NCBI RefSeq assembly: GCF_900105185.1
Contig: NZ_FNTJ01000001.1
Coordinates: 2,314,501 to 2,378,500 of the forward strand
DNA: 64,000 nt
From: Pseudomonas saponiphila
GTDB lineage: Bacteria; Pseudomonadota; Gammaproteobacteria; Pseudomonadales; Pseudomonadaceae
Direction: 5' to 3'
The notes under the pieces are model-generated. The model was not told where the DNA came from. It searched no databases and saw only the letters and a program-made list of their open reading frames with translations. Numbering within the stretch: position 1 is the first letter of the stretch; each line of letters opens with the position of its first letter. Shown piece by piece: positions 36,399-44,769 of this stretch. The position numbers were made by a program, and so were the translations under genes.

Positions 36399-37448
36399 CT
36401 ATTTGGACGGTTGGGCAATAGCCCCGACTCGCCGGTATACGCGTTCCGTGATGTCGCCTTTTGTGTGCCCCAGGAGCAGGCTTGCCTCGTCGATATCGGT
36501 GATTTCTGACGCGGCTTTTGGCCTGATATCTCGGAACTGAAAGTTTGCGATCCTGCTCGCCATAAGCGTGTCGCCCGCTTCAATTGCCTCCGTCTTCGCC
36601 TTGTCCCTCGCCTTATCCCATCTGTCGCGCAGCATCTTGGCTGTCATGCGCTTACCTCGCGAGCTCACAATCAGGTAGCTACAAGGATGCTGAGCATTGC
36701 GCTCGTTCATCTGCGAAATTAGAAGTCCCAGGCTGTTGAGGACTCCGTTGGCTGATACCTGGATGCGAAGCTTCTTGTGCGTCTTGTTCTGCTGAACTCC
36801 CAGAAAGTCCCCCTCTACATCGTCCCTGCGCATAACCAGGACATCTGCCGGCCGCTGGCCAGTCAGATACGCCAAATCCATAGAATCCTTCAGTTCCTGG
36901 CACGCCTTCCGGTAAACCGCATCCCACACCACGTCATTTGCGTAATAGTCGCGAGGAGTTTCCTTATTCTTGCGTACGCCCTGGCAAGGGTTTTCTTTCG
37001 TGGTAAGGCCCCACTCGCGCGCCATGTTGAACACATGGGAGAGCGTTGCGATCTCTCTGTTCGCTCGTACTTTCGCCGTTCGTGCATCCCGATACCCAGC
37101 AATGGTTGCCGGGGTTATGGAGTCGATCGGGGCGCTATCGAACAGAGGGCGCAGCTGCTTGATCTCGGCGAGGTTGTCGCGCTGCGTGCGAGGGGCCTTC
37201 TTCGGGATAATGTCGCGGATGTACCGATCAAAAATCCCCTTCATAGTGCGCAGATCCAGAGGCTTCTCCTTGGCTTCAAGCTCGGCCCATTTGAGCCGAG
37301 CCTGGTCGAGGTCCTTGCCGAGTGGGATGCGCTTTCCCGCTGAGTCCAGGTAGAAATAAGCAATCCATGCTGTGCCGTCTTTTCGTGGCCGGACCCACTG
37401 GTACATCCTGGGGGGCAGGTGTCGATTCTCGGTCTTGCGGGGGCGCAT
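36399..37448 (-). CDS. int: Prophage tyrosine-recombinase integrase
   Basis: This 349-residue site-specific recombinase has an N-terminal arm-binding and core-binding region. The catalytic domain shows Arg in LTGQRPADVLVMR, the LLGHTKGDITERVYRR end with His and the nucleophile Tyr, and FQFRDIRPKAASE where the canonical HxxR has Arg in place of the first His. That variant occurs in a subgroup of phage integrases. It lies about 120 bp from the attL tRNA fragment and drives integration/excision. Confidence 0.93.
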   Translation of the reverse strand: MRPRKTENRHLPPRMYQWVRPRKDGTAWIAYFYLDSAGKRIPLGKDLDQARLKWAELEAKEKPLDLRTMKGIFDRYIRDIIPKKAPRTQRDNLAEIKQLRPLFDSAPIDSITPATIAGYRDARTAKVRANREIATLSHVFNMAREWGLTTKENPCQGVRKNKETPRDYYANDVVWDAVYRKACQELKDSMDLAYLTGQRPADVLVMRRDDVEGDFLGVQQNKTHKKLRIQVSANGVLNSLGLLISQMNERNAQHPCSYLIVSSRGKRMTAKMLRDRWDKARDKAKTEAIEAGDTLMASRIANFQFRDIRPKAASEITDIDEASLLLGHTKGDITERVYRRVGAIAQPSK

Positions 37449-37449
37449 A

Positions 37450-37692
37450 TCAGTTCACTCGCGAAAAGTCTGGCGTCCATGCCGGCGCTGCCGGCGGCGG
37501 GTTGGGGTCAAAAAATGTCGGAACCACAGCGCCCAGCTTCATACGGGCGTACTGGCGACCCACTAGCGGCCGGCCGCCGCGGCTCTCGACATACAGCCAC
37601 TTACGGTCATCCAGCCAGCGCCGCTGGTGGAATCGACCCTTGTAGCCGGTGATGTCGGCTAGCTCTTCTTCCGAAAGGATCTCGGTTTCCAT
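37450..37692 (-). CDS. DUF4224-family protein, excisionase-like
   Basis: The 80-residue protein contains LSEEELADITGYKGRFHQRRWL, the DUF4224 pattern found next to phage integrases. These proteins are thought to act like excisionases or to aid integrase binding. GGAG lies seven bases before ATG 37692. It ends 1 bp before the integrase start, so translation is probably coupled. Confidence 0.82.
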   Translation of the reverse strand: METEILSEEELADITGYKGRFHQRRWLDDRKWLYVESRGGRPLVGRQYARMKLGAVVPTFFDPNPPPAAPAWTPDFSRVN

Positions 37693-37745
37693 GGGGTTCT
37701 CCACGCCGCGCGTGGCGGCAGGCTGTTGTTGAATGGGAGTTGACC

Positions 37746-38378
37746 TCAGCCTTGCAACTCACCGTTGAATACGTCGAAGGATTCGTAGACGACCCAACCG
37801 CCTTCTGTCTCCGGCCCCTTGTTGTCGATCACATAGGACCCAGCCTTGAAATAGAACGGGTATTTGTCCCAGGTCTTGCTCGCTGCTGCGCTGGCGCTCA
37901 AGTTGTCGAGGGTGACGCTTAGCTCGCCAAAGGCATCAACCTGGAGGCTGTAGCTAAATGGCTGGCCCAGCGGTACAGGTTTCTCCAATAGTGTTTGGGC
38001 GAATCCACTCGGCGACTGACGTGTTTCAATCCGAACCACGCCGTTCCACCACATCGCCATCAAGAACGGGTTCGGGGCGTTAAGCGCATGGATCTGGCCG
38101 AAAATGACCTTGCCGCTGGATGGGGCTTTTTCGACTCGTACCCGACCTGCCATCGAATGCTTGGCGCTGCCGCGAATCCAGTTGGATGAGACAGGAGAGT
38201 CAGGAAGAGTCTGGCGGCTTTCTGTGCGGGGGCTTTTGGAGGTTCCCGAGGTGCCGCCTTTGACCGAGCACCAGTAGTTGGTGTGGCCGTTCTGGTCGAT
38301 CCAGAAGAGGTTTTGCGGTGGCCGCTCCGGGTAAAGATAAAGCATGCCGTGAGCGATGATGTTGCCGAAGTTGTTCAT
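37746..38378 (-). CDS. Polysaccharide-lyase-family-7 (alginate-lyase-like) cargo protein
   Basis: This 210-residue protein has PL7-type motifs: VIFGQIHALNAPNPFLMAMWW (QIH motif) and FYFKAGSYVID near the end (YFKAGxY motif). An RVRVE segment could be the first motif. PL7 enzymes are beta-jelly-roll alginate lyases. No signal peptide is seen. AAGGAGA precedes the ATG at 38378. A position between integrase and the early genes is typical of cargo. It may help the phage or the lysogen deal with alginate capsules. Activity is unproven and the first motif is weak. Confidence 0.72.
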   Translation of the reverse strand: MNNFGNIIAHGMLYLYPERPPQNLFWIDQNGHTNYWCSVKGGTSGTSKSPRTESRQTLPDSPVSSNWIRGSAKHSMAGRVRVEKAPSSGKVIFGQIHALNAPNPFLMAMWWNGVVRIETRQSPSGFAQTLLEKPVPLGQPFSYSLQVDAFGELSVTLDNLSASAAASKTWDKYPFYFKAGSYVIDNKGPETEGGWVVYESFDVFNGELQG

Positions 38379-38599
38379 GGTTTTCTCCTTGGTTTTTTTG
38401 ATGTCTGTGTCTCGCACACGGATTCCGCGCACGATTTATGGGGGGCTAAATGCCTTGCTGGCGGGTGTGGGGAGTTGAAGGAGTGAAATCAGATCTTGCT
38501 GATTGAGTCTGGCGTTGCGCCTGGCTATGGTTTGCAGTGTTCGCCCGGTTCGTTGTCAGGCTGCTGCAGCGGCCGGCTTATGCCGGGCCGGGCGGACTC

Positions 38600-39073
38600 T
38601 TATCGCTTCATGAACGTGATCCAGTGCGTTTTCTCCCGCTTGCCTGACTTGTGGCCAAACAACGGTCTTTCGTCGGTCAGTGCCAGCAGCTCACTGACCA
38701 GCACCTGGGTTTCGTTCCACTTGAAGATCAAGATGCCTTCCTGCTCCAGCACCCTGAAACACTCTGCGAAGCCCTGACGGATATCCTCGCGCCAGTCGCT
38801 GGTGAGCATCCCGTACTTCGCCCGCATCCAGCTGTCGACGCCGGCCCGGGTCAGATGAGGCGGATCGAACACCACCAAGCGGAAAATGCCATCAGCGAAG
38901 GGCAGTTGCCGGAAGTCCATCAGCACATCCGGCTCAACCTTCAACACCCGGCCATCACAGAGCAGGTGCTCCTCGTCGCGGATATCGCCGAACAGAGCTC
39001 GCTGATCTCGCTTGTCGAACCACATCATGCGGCTGGCGCTGCAGGGGTCGAGAACCTTTGCTGTGGCGCTCAT
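38600..39073 (-). CDS. Phage SAM-dependent methyltransferase-like protein
   Basis: The 157-residue protein has a catalytic-type motif VVFDPPHLTRAG (DPPH in place of DPPY) and an early LDPCSASRMMWFDK segment resembling a SAM-binding loop. It ends in a beta-strand/Lys-rich tail. This fits small phage class I methyltransferases. Whether DNA or a small molecule is the target is unknown. Its ATG overlaps the stop of the upstream 63-residue gene. Confidence 0.75.
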   Translation of the reverse strand: MSATAKVLDPCSASRMMWFDKRDQRALFGDIRDEEHLLCDGRVLKVEPDVLMDFRQLPFADGIFRLVVFDPPHLTRAGVDSWMRAKYGMLTSDWREDIRQGFAECFRVLEQEGILIFKWNETQVLVSELLALTDERPLFGHKSGKREKTHWITFMKR

Positions 39074-39261
39074 GGACTTGGCTCCTTGTAGCCGCTGCTG
39101 ATGCGGTCGGCGATCCCTTCCAGGCTCTCAGCCATTCCCCACATGTCGTTGTTGTCGCGGCGGGATACGACCTTGCAGCGGGCAACGTTGCGACCGATCA
39201 AGATCCATGCAGCCAGCCTGATCAACCAGGCCTCGGCCTTTCTGCGAAAGAACCTGTTCAT
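39070..39261 (-). CDS. Small phage protein (63 aa)
   Basis: This basic 63-residue protein has a hydrophobic stretch AWLIRLAAWILIG and a polar C-terminus. It overlaps the following methyltransferase gene and the preceding 18-residue frame (ATGA at both joints). The translational coupling argues that it is expressed. Function is unknown. Confidence 0.65.
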   Translation of the reverse strand: MNRFFRRKAEAWLIRLAAWILIGRNVARCKVVSRRDNNDMWGMAESLEGIADRISSGYKEPSP

Positions 39262-39314
39262 GGCCTTGGCCCCGTGTAGATCAGGTAGGCCATGTAGAGG
39301 ATGGGGATGATCAT
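39258..39314 (-). CDS. 18-residue membrane peptide
   Basis: The frame encodes MIIPILYMAYLIYTGPRP, essentially one membrane helix. Its ATG lies within TGATG at the stop of the 148-residue gene, and its TGA overlaps the ATG of the 63-residue gene. Coupling on both sides supports real translation despite the size. Small single-helix phage peptides often modulate membrane proteins. Its role is unknown. Confidence 0.5.
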   Translation of the reverse strand: MIIPILYMAYLIYTGPRP

Positions 39315-39760
39315 CAGTAATCCCCCCAGCCCAAGCCCTGGATGTAGTCGTTCGGGATAGTCACGGCCTCGGTCGGAATCGTGCTTTCGACTTCAAGATT
39401 GCCGAAGTACCCGAGAGCTGCCTGGGCGCGCTCCAGGGACAACTGGGCATGCCGCATCTGCCAGGACTTGCGTGCTTTGTACGAGCGCAAAGCAAGCGCC
39501 TTGTCGGTATAGGCGAAGCGCCGCCCCCAGGTGCCACCTTCCTTCAGTACGCGCTTACGGCGCTTCTTCACTGCGTCGTCGGTCCAGCTGTATTGCGGGC
39601 CTTTGACGAGGTCGCAGGTGTGCTTGTCGCCGATGTAGTAGCACTGCGCGGTTTCGCCAATCACCTGATAGGTGATGCAGTGAACCTCAAGGCCATCTGG
39701 ACCGATGGTATCGATGTAGCGGAAGTGGTCTGGCCACGCTTTCTGCATTTCTTCAGGCAT
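39314..39760 (-). CDS. Phage hypothetical protein (148 aa)
   Basis: This is a soluble 148-residue protein with several cysteines near the N-terminal half (CYYIGDKHTCDL) and a basic helical centre. No family is recognised. It starts a tightly overlapping four-gene series (148 aa, 18 aa, 63 aa, methyltransferase) on the minus strand. Confidence 0.7.
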   Translation of the reverse strand: MPEEMQKAWPDHFRYIDTIGPDGLEVHCITYQVIGETAQCYYIGDKHTCDLVKGPQYSWTDDAVKKRRKRVLKEGGTWGRRFAYTDKALALRSYKARKSWQMRHAQLSLERAQAALGYFGNLEVESTIPTEAVTIPNDYIQGLGWGDY

Positions 39761-39938
39761 GACTTGTCCTTGCCGCTGCTGCGGCTGGATTGAAAGTGGG
39801 GAAGGGGTGAGGGTTACTGCTGTGGAGGGTGTGACAGGGGCTGCTCAGGGGGGGGATTGGGGTGCTGAAAGAGGACATGCTTCGACAAAGATCCACCCTG
39901 GAACTACTGTGATTGAACGCGGCGAAGGTAGCCCCATC

Positions 39939-40187
39939 ATGTTCAATCAATATCCAAATCAAAAGCTGGGTCGGCGGCTGTTCTTTTTAGCGGGGCTATT
40001 GATGCTGAGCGTAGCGATCGTAGCCCTTGTTAGGACTGATTGGGTCACCTCTTTATTGATTGCTGTGGCTTCGAGCATCTTCTTCATGCCCGCGTTCATC
40101 CTTAGCGAAAAGGCCTTTGACCGAGTTGTAAAATCGATGGCCAAGATCAGCTTCCTAGCTCCCGTCATTCGATTTCTCAGCGGTTGA
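39939..40187 (+). CDS. Small two-helix membrane protein
   Basis: The 82-residue protein has two predicted membrane helices (LFFLAGLLMLSVAIVALV and LLIAVASSIFFMPAFIL). It is encoded on the plus strand, against the surrounding phage genes, and is AT-richer. This is the usual look of a lysogeny-expressed accessory gene. A GAAGG lies about ten bases upstream of the ATG. Function is unknown; an exclusion role is possible. Confidence 0.6.
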   Translation: MFNQYPNQKLGRRLFFLAGLLMLSVAIVALVRTDWVTSLLIAVASSIFFMPAFILSEKAFDRVVKSMAKISFLAPVIRFLSG

Positions 40188-40190
40188 AAC

Positions 40191-40868
40191 TTATGAGAGT
40201 TCGGTTTTTGCGATAGGAGTACAAATGTGCTCTTTTCGGGATTTCTTGCCCTGGATCTGGCTTTGCAGCTTCATCAGCGCATCAGTGACGTTGCCAAAGC
40301 CCATGTCCCGAGCCAGCTGCCAAACCTCGTCGTACAGCTCGGCCTTGTACTTGTCGCTTGTGGTGCTGACTGGCGAGCTCGGCTCGTCGCGCTCAACCGG
40401 CGGCGATTCCCGGTCAAGTTTGCAGCCATCGGCGCACCCACCGCAGGCGCCGCACGACTTGGCAGGATCTGCGCTGGCGGATAGGGCGGCAACCTTCTCG
40501 GCCCAGGGTCTGATGAAGTCGCGTCCTGGGTTGATGCAGGAACCATCCGGCTCAAGCTTGAAGGCTTCCAGCACATCGCAAATCAGCGCATCCCGCTCGG
40601 CCAGCTGAACTCGATAGACCGAGCAGTTGTTCAGGGCGTTTTGCAGTTCCTCGGCAACAAGCATCTTGAGCCGGCGCTGTTTCTCAACATCGGAGCGCAG
40701 CCCTTCGACCTCCTTCTCCAGCCGCTTCGCTTCATCGAACCATGACCGCCGAGACAGCTCGCGGTCGTTGTCGCTGAAGGTCAGAGCGTCTATCTGCTCG
40801 TCCTTGGTGTTCAGGTCTGACTGAAGGGCAGCTACTCGCTGCTCCAGGTGTTGGGTTTCTGTGGGCAT
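40191..40868 (-). CDS. Coiled-coil phage protein with cysteine cluster
   Basis: This 225-residue protein has an N-terminal coiled coil of about 85 residues (HLEQRVAALQSDLNTKDEQI, RLEKEVEGLRSDVEKQ). A cysteine cluster CGACGGCADGC, which could bind metal, and a C-terminal helical part follow. Related ead/Ea22-like phage proteins share a coiled-coil start, but I cannot assign a family. It ends 3 bp from the convergent membrane-protein gene. Confidence 0.7.
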   Translation of the reverse strand: MPTETQHLEQRVAALQSDLNTKDEQIDALTFSDNDRELSRRSWFDEAKRLEKEVEGLRSDVEKQRRLKMLVAEELQNALNNCSVYRVQLAERDALICDVLEAFKLEPDGSCINPGRDFIRPWAEKVAALSASADPAKSCGACGGCADGCKLDRESPPVERDEPSSPVSTTSDKYKAELYDEVWQLARDMGFGNVTDALMKLQSQIQGKKSRKEHICTPIAKTELS

Positions 40869-40915
40869 GGGGATACCTCAAGCTATGCTGAACTTGCGTT
40901 CAAGGAGGAATAAGA

Positions 40916-41125
40916 ATGGCGCCGAAAATCCCGCAATATGCTTCGAGACATCCGGTCGACCAGCTGGCGCAGTACTTTTGCAAAACATGCTCGAAAATGA
41001 GGCTTGGCCGCGTATCTCGGTCAGGCTGGACCACCGACGGTAGCAATCTGGATCGCGAGCTTTATGTGATCTGCCTTAAATGCGGGAATCGCCAGTACGA
41101 CAATTACAACTGGCTTCCTCTTTAA
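40916..41125 (+). CDS. Small zinc-ribbon protein
   Basis: This 69-residue protein has two CxxC pairs (FCKTCSKMR and ICLKCGNRQ) about 35 residues apart, suggesting a zinc ribbon. A perfect AAGGAGG lies eight bases before the ATG. It is on the plus strand between two leftward genes and its 3' end overlaps the methyltransferase stop by 4 bases. Function is unknown. Confidence 0.65.
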   Translation: MAPKIPQYASRHPVDQLAQYFCKTCSKMRLGRVSRSGWTTDGSNLDRELYVICLKCGNRQYDNYNWLPL

Positions 41126-43167
41126 GCTGCTGAGGCCAACTGATCCCTGGTTAGCCACGGGTCGTTTGCCCGGGCCAGCGCGGCCATTGGCGGCGGGCTG
41201 ACGCTGTTGCCGCACATGTGCACTTGCTGGGTCTTCGTGAATGGCTTGCCGTCGGCACCGTGGCTGATGATGTAATCGGCGGGGAAGCCCTGAGCCTTGT
41301 ACAGCTCAGAGGGCTGCAGCATCCGCAGGCAGATGTCGACGATCACATACGGCGTTCCCTTGATCGTGACGGTGACCAAGGCGAGGCGATCCTTGGTGGT
41401 GATCGTCGGGGCTGGCTCATCGGCCCCGCTCACGTTCTCGGTGCCGTAGTAGCTGATCAGGAATGCCGCGACCCGCAGGGCCCCAGCTTCAACTTCACGC
41501 GAGAGCTGCAGCTCGACCAGCGAGCTCTTCCCGCCACCGCCGGCAGTGATGGTTGGTGCCTGTTCGTCCGCTCCCTGTCCGACGCTGGCGCCGAACTGGC
41601 GCTCCATGAAGGCGGTGACCAGAGCGTGATGCTGTCCAGTCGTCACGGTTGGTACCGCGCTTCGCAAGTCCGTTGCGGCGTGCCCGGTGGTGTTGGTGAT
41701 TAATGTCGCCGTCACCAGCTGCTGCTGGCTACCGGTGTTAGTCACCGTGGTCATTGGATCAAGAATGTCCTTGGCATGCGTGGTGTTGAATCCACCGTTG
41801 GCCTGGATCATCACGGCGGTGCCGATGGACTGACCGCCGCCGCTGGCGGTTATGGTGCCAACCGGGCCGCAAATGTCGTTCACTCCATGGGAGCGGCGCT
41901 TGTTTGCGCCAGAGCCCTCGCCGTGTCCAGCCTGGACGATGCAGGCGGAAGCCAGTGCGCGGTGGTTCTGCGTCATCAGCGTACCCACCGGCTGTTCCAC
42001 GCCCACTGGCTTGCCGGAGTATTCCGGGCCACCGGCCCCAACCATCACCGGACTGATCAGCGTCAGCTCGCCGCGATTCGCGCAGGTCACAGTCGGTAGC
42101 GGGTCGGCTGGGCCATTGATCCGGTCGCTGCCCTGATGCGTGGCTGGCGCGATGATTGGGCTGGCCATGGCGAACGATCCTCCACGGGGCCAGGACGTCA
42201 CGGTCCGCAGCGGTTCATGGGGTGACTGCACGCTGTCGCCCGACCAGTTAGCAATTGGAACGATGAACGGGTCAGCAGCATCGAGAACGAATTTCTTCAT
42301 GCCCTTGGCGATTCGCCGCAGGGTTGCAGGTGCCAGCGGCTTCGGCCGGTCGAAAATGCTTTTGCTCGGGATTGTCCAGTCAATGCACTCGGCGGCGGTG
42401 CGCCACTTCTTCTGGCCCTTGGCCGGGTTCTTGGCGTGAGTTGGCTCTGGCCATACGATGGGCTGGCCGTCGCAGCGAGCGATCATGAACAGACGTTCTC
42501 GGCTGGTGGGCGCGCCGAAGTCGCACGCCTTGATCACGCGCCACTCGACGGCATACCCCAGGCGTTGCAGCTCGGCGACGAACACGGCCCAGGTCCGGCC
42601 TCGACGGGCTGGATCTGGTACCAGGAACTGCTGGTGGACCGGCACAACCTCACCAGGTGTAGCCACACTGCCGCCGAGTTTCACAACTCGGCCAGTGGCT
42701 TTGTCACGCTTGGCGATCAGGGGGCCCCACTGCAGGATCTGCTTCACGTTCTCCAGGCTGATTACCCGGGGCTTCTTCTTGCCGGCCCACTTGAGGCCGA
42801 TCCACGACAAGTTTCGGATCTCGCGTTTGCGCGGCTGTCCGCCCGCAGCCTGGCTGTGGTGTGTACAGTCCGGCGACATATGGAACCAGCCAACGGCCTT
42901 GCCGCCACATTCGGTGTCCGGATCACCCTCAAACACGTCGGTGGTGTAGTGCACAGCGCCCGGGTGATTCACGGTATGCATGCTGATTGCTGCAGGGCTA
43001 TGGTTCTTCGCCACGTTCACCGCGCGACCCAGACCCATTTCTAGGCCAGTACCGGCGCCGCCACCCCCGCAGAAGAAGTCGACAACGATCTCATCGTCCT
43101 GAGTACTGAAGCCAAGCCCATACTGGGTTTTGAAGTCGAAGGGGTGTTTCTTCTGGCGTGCAGACAT
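41122..43167 (-). CDS. Prophage DNA (cytosine-5) methyltransferase with repeated insert
   Basis: This 681-residue protein has C5-methyltransferase motif I DFFCGGGGAGTGLE and motif IV SPDCTHHS (Cys101 as nucleophile, Ser-Pro-Asp-Cys instead of Pro-Pro-Cys). Motif VI is SLENV, motif VIII FGAPTSRERLFMIA and motif X CGNSVSPP. Between about residues 316 and 600 a unit built on (A/P)xxT(V/I/L)T recurs eight times where the target-recognition region should lie. No cognate restriction enzyme is adjacent, so it probably protects phage DNA against host restriction. Target sequence is unknown. Confidence 0.88.
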   Translation of the reverse strand: MSARQKKHPFDFKTQYGLGFSTQDDEIVVDFFCGGGGAGTGLEMGLGRAVNVAKNHSPAAISMHTVNHPGAVHYTTDVFEGDPDTECGGKAVGWFHMSPDCTHHSQAAGGQPRKREIRNLSWIGLKWAGKKKPRVISLENVKQILQWGPLIAKRDKATGRVVKLGGSVATPGEVVPVHQQFLVPDPARRGRTWAVFVAELQRLGYAVEWRVIKACDFGAPTSRERLFMIARCDGQPIVWPEPTHAKNPAKGQKKWRTAAECIDWTIPSKSIFDRPKPLAPATLRRIAKGMKKFVLDAADPFIVPIANWSGDSVQSPHEPLRTVTSWPRGGSFAMASPIIAPATHQGSDRINGPADPLPTVTCANRGELTLISPVMVGAGGPEYSGKPVGVEQPVGTLMTQNHRALASACIVQAGHGEGSGANKRRSHGVNDICGPVGTITASGGGQSIGTAVMIQANGGFNTTHAKDILDPMTTVTNTGSQQQLVTATLITNTTGHAATDLRSAVPTVTTGQHHALVTAFMERQFGASVGQGADEQAPTITAGGGGKSSLVELQLSREVEAGALRVAAFLISYYGTENVSGADEPAPTITTKDRLALVTVTIKGTPYVIVDICLRMLQPSELYKAQGFPADYIISHGADGKPFTKTQQVHMCGNSVSPPPMAALARANDPWLTRDQLASAA

Positions 43168-43251
43168 GCGGGATCCTCGCTGGCTGGCGTAATAGGTTGG
43201 ATTGATCTATTTCTATGAGAGCCGGAAGGAATCCGGTTCAAGGAGGGCAAG

Positions 43252-43482
43252 ATGAGTAAGAAACCCACCAACAAACTGATCGCTGAAGTTTCTGGTTTGA
43301 CAGAAGTGCAAGTTGGAATGCACTTGGCAGAACTGAAGCAACAAGCAAACGGCGACTGGTTAGCCTATTTCGGTATCGAGATCGAGCAATACCCGGAAGC
43401 CTGCAATAAGCTAGAGCCTTCAAAGATTGTTCGAATTCCTGTTGATCTAGCTAACAACTGGTACGACCGAGGCAATGGATAG
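43252..43482 (+). CDS. Small phage protein (76 aa)
   Basis: This soluble 76-residue protein (LIAEVSGLTEVQVGMHLAEL and IVRIPVDLANNWYDRG) has AAGGAGG before its ATG. It is on the plus strand, divergent from the methyltransferase gene across about 85 bp. No family is recognised. Confidence 0.6.
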   Translation: MSKKPTNKLIAEVSGLTEVQVGMHLAELKQQANGDWLAYFGIEIEQYPEACNKLEPSKIVRIPVDLANNWYDRGNG

Positions 43483-43509
43483 TCCATCGGATTGAAGATG
43501 GAAAAAGCA

Positions 43510-43877
43510 TCACAGTGAGACTTCGCCAGCATCGATCTTGCGGAGTTCGAGCACTTCGATTTTCTGTGTGCCGTCGGTGATCACCCAGCAGGGCAGCTCA
43601 AGGTTCCGAAAGGTGCCGTGATAGTTTCGGTACGCACCAAGCGCGGCCTTGCGGAAGGAGTCGGCCACGACCTTGCCGATCGGCATCGGGTTGCCCCCCC
43701 CAGTAGGCTCAGCTCGAAAACAGATGTGTTGGAGATGCGCTTCTCTGCTGCGCGGATGGTGCCCGGGGAAAGCTGGAACTCCCGGGCTACCTCGATCACC
43801 CGCTTGTAGATCAGGGCATCATGGATCTTCTGGTCGCGGGCGCCGTTACGCAGGCCTGCGTAGATGACTGCTTGCAT
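43510..43877 (-). CDS. Phage HTH-like protein interrupted by a G8 tract (-1 frameshift)
   Basis: The start frame encodes AGLRNGARDQKIHDALIYKR and a helix-turn-helix-like stretch EFQLSPGTIRAAEKRI, then reaches eight G (43693-43701 region). It would continue only as low-quality sequence. The -1 frame after the tract reads GNPMPIGKVVADSFRKAALG, then LPCWVITDGTQKIEVLELRK to a stop at 43510. The original product was about 121 residues. The tract may be a programmed shift site, a phase-variable switch or a sequencing/indel error. Confidence 0.6.
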
Positions 43878-43962
43878 AGGTTTCTCCGGGCAGCCGATGG
43901 CCGTGGCCTGGCTGGCGTGATCGATGGGGTAGGGTGGAGTGCCGGCGGGCAACGCAGGATGG

Positions 43963-44721
43963 TCAGGCGGCTTTCGCTGCGTCTTGCTGGGCGAGGATCG
44001 CCTTGGCTGCGTGATTGATCAGATACAGCCGGTTGATCAGGCTGTCGCGTGGCTTGTCGATGGTGATCTCCCAGTAGTCGCAGCCCAGGCCCAGCTCTTC
44101 GTGGTGCTCGCTCATCAGCAGGCTGGCCTGTTCGATGTACTCGACGTGCTGGGTCTCGTAAAGACAATCATTTAGCTCATCCCAGAAGTCATACCCGTCA
44201 TCACCAAACTCCAGCGGTTTCAGCTTCGCTTTGACCAGCTCCCGTAGCTCGCTCCAGCGGCCGGCTTCGTAACGGCCGCCATCGTTTTGTACCCACTCGG
44301 GCAGCTCGCCGCCCTCATCCTCGTCGACGTGTTCACATATCCTGTTGCACGCGCCAGTCACCAGGGCGGAGCGGAAGGCGTCCTCGTCGAACTCTCGCTC
44401 TTTGCAGTGCCGCTCCAGCTTCGAGTGGATGTAGTAGTCGATGTCGTCACCAGCGAGGAACTCGATGCCGTAGGACAGGCCAACACTGAAGGTCAGACCA
44501 TCGATGTCGCCGACAGTGGCGATGCCGAAGCGCGTCATGAGGATGTCGAAGGCGTAGCAGTTGGTTCCAGGTGCTTTGCAGCGCCAGGCCTTCAACTGGT
44601 CGGTATCGGCCAGGACTGTGTACTGGTGATCCTTCAGGCACTCCGCGGCGCGCTCACGGCGCTTGGCTTCTTCAGCTTTGCGCTTAGCGATCCATTCCTG
44701 ATGGCGTTGTTCGTCGTTCAT
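43963..44721 (-). CDS. Phage hypothetical protein (252 aa)
   Basis: This acidic 252-residue protein begins with a basic helix (EWIAKRKAEEAKRRERAAEC) and then a mixed domain with no recognised family. GGAG precedes the ATG at 44721. It lies directly downstream of the NdpA-like gene in the long leftward phage operon. Confidence 0.75.
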   Translation of the reverse strand: MNDEQRHQEWIAKRKAEEAKRRERAAECLKDHQYTVLADTDQLKAWRCKAPGTNCYAFDILMTRFGIATVGDIDGLTFSVGLSYGIEFLAGDDIDYYIHSKLERHCKEREFDEDAFRSALVTGACNRICEHVDEDEGGELPEWVQNDGGRYEAGRWSELRELVKAKLKPLEFGDDGYDFWDELNDCLYETQHVEYIEQASLLMSEHHEELGLGCDYWEITIDKPRDSLINRLYLINHAAKAILAQQDAAKAA

Positions 44722-44769
44722 GGCTCTCTCCATGCATGCGCCGCTCCGGGTGGCGGCGCGTGGCTGATG

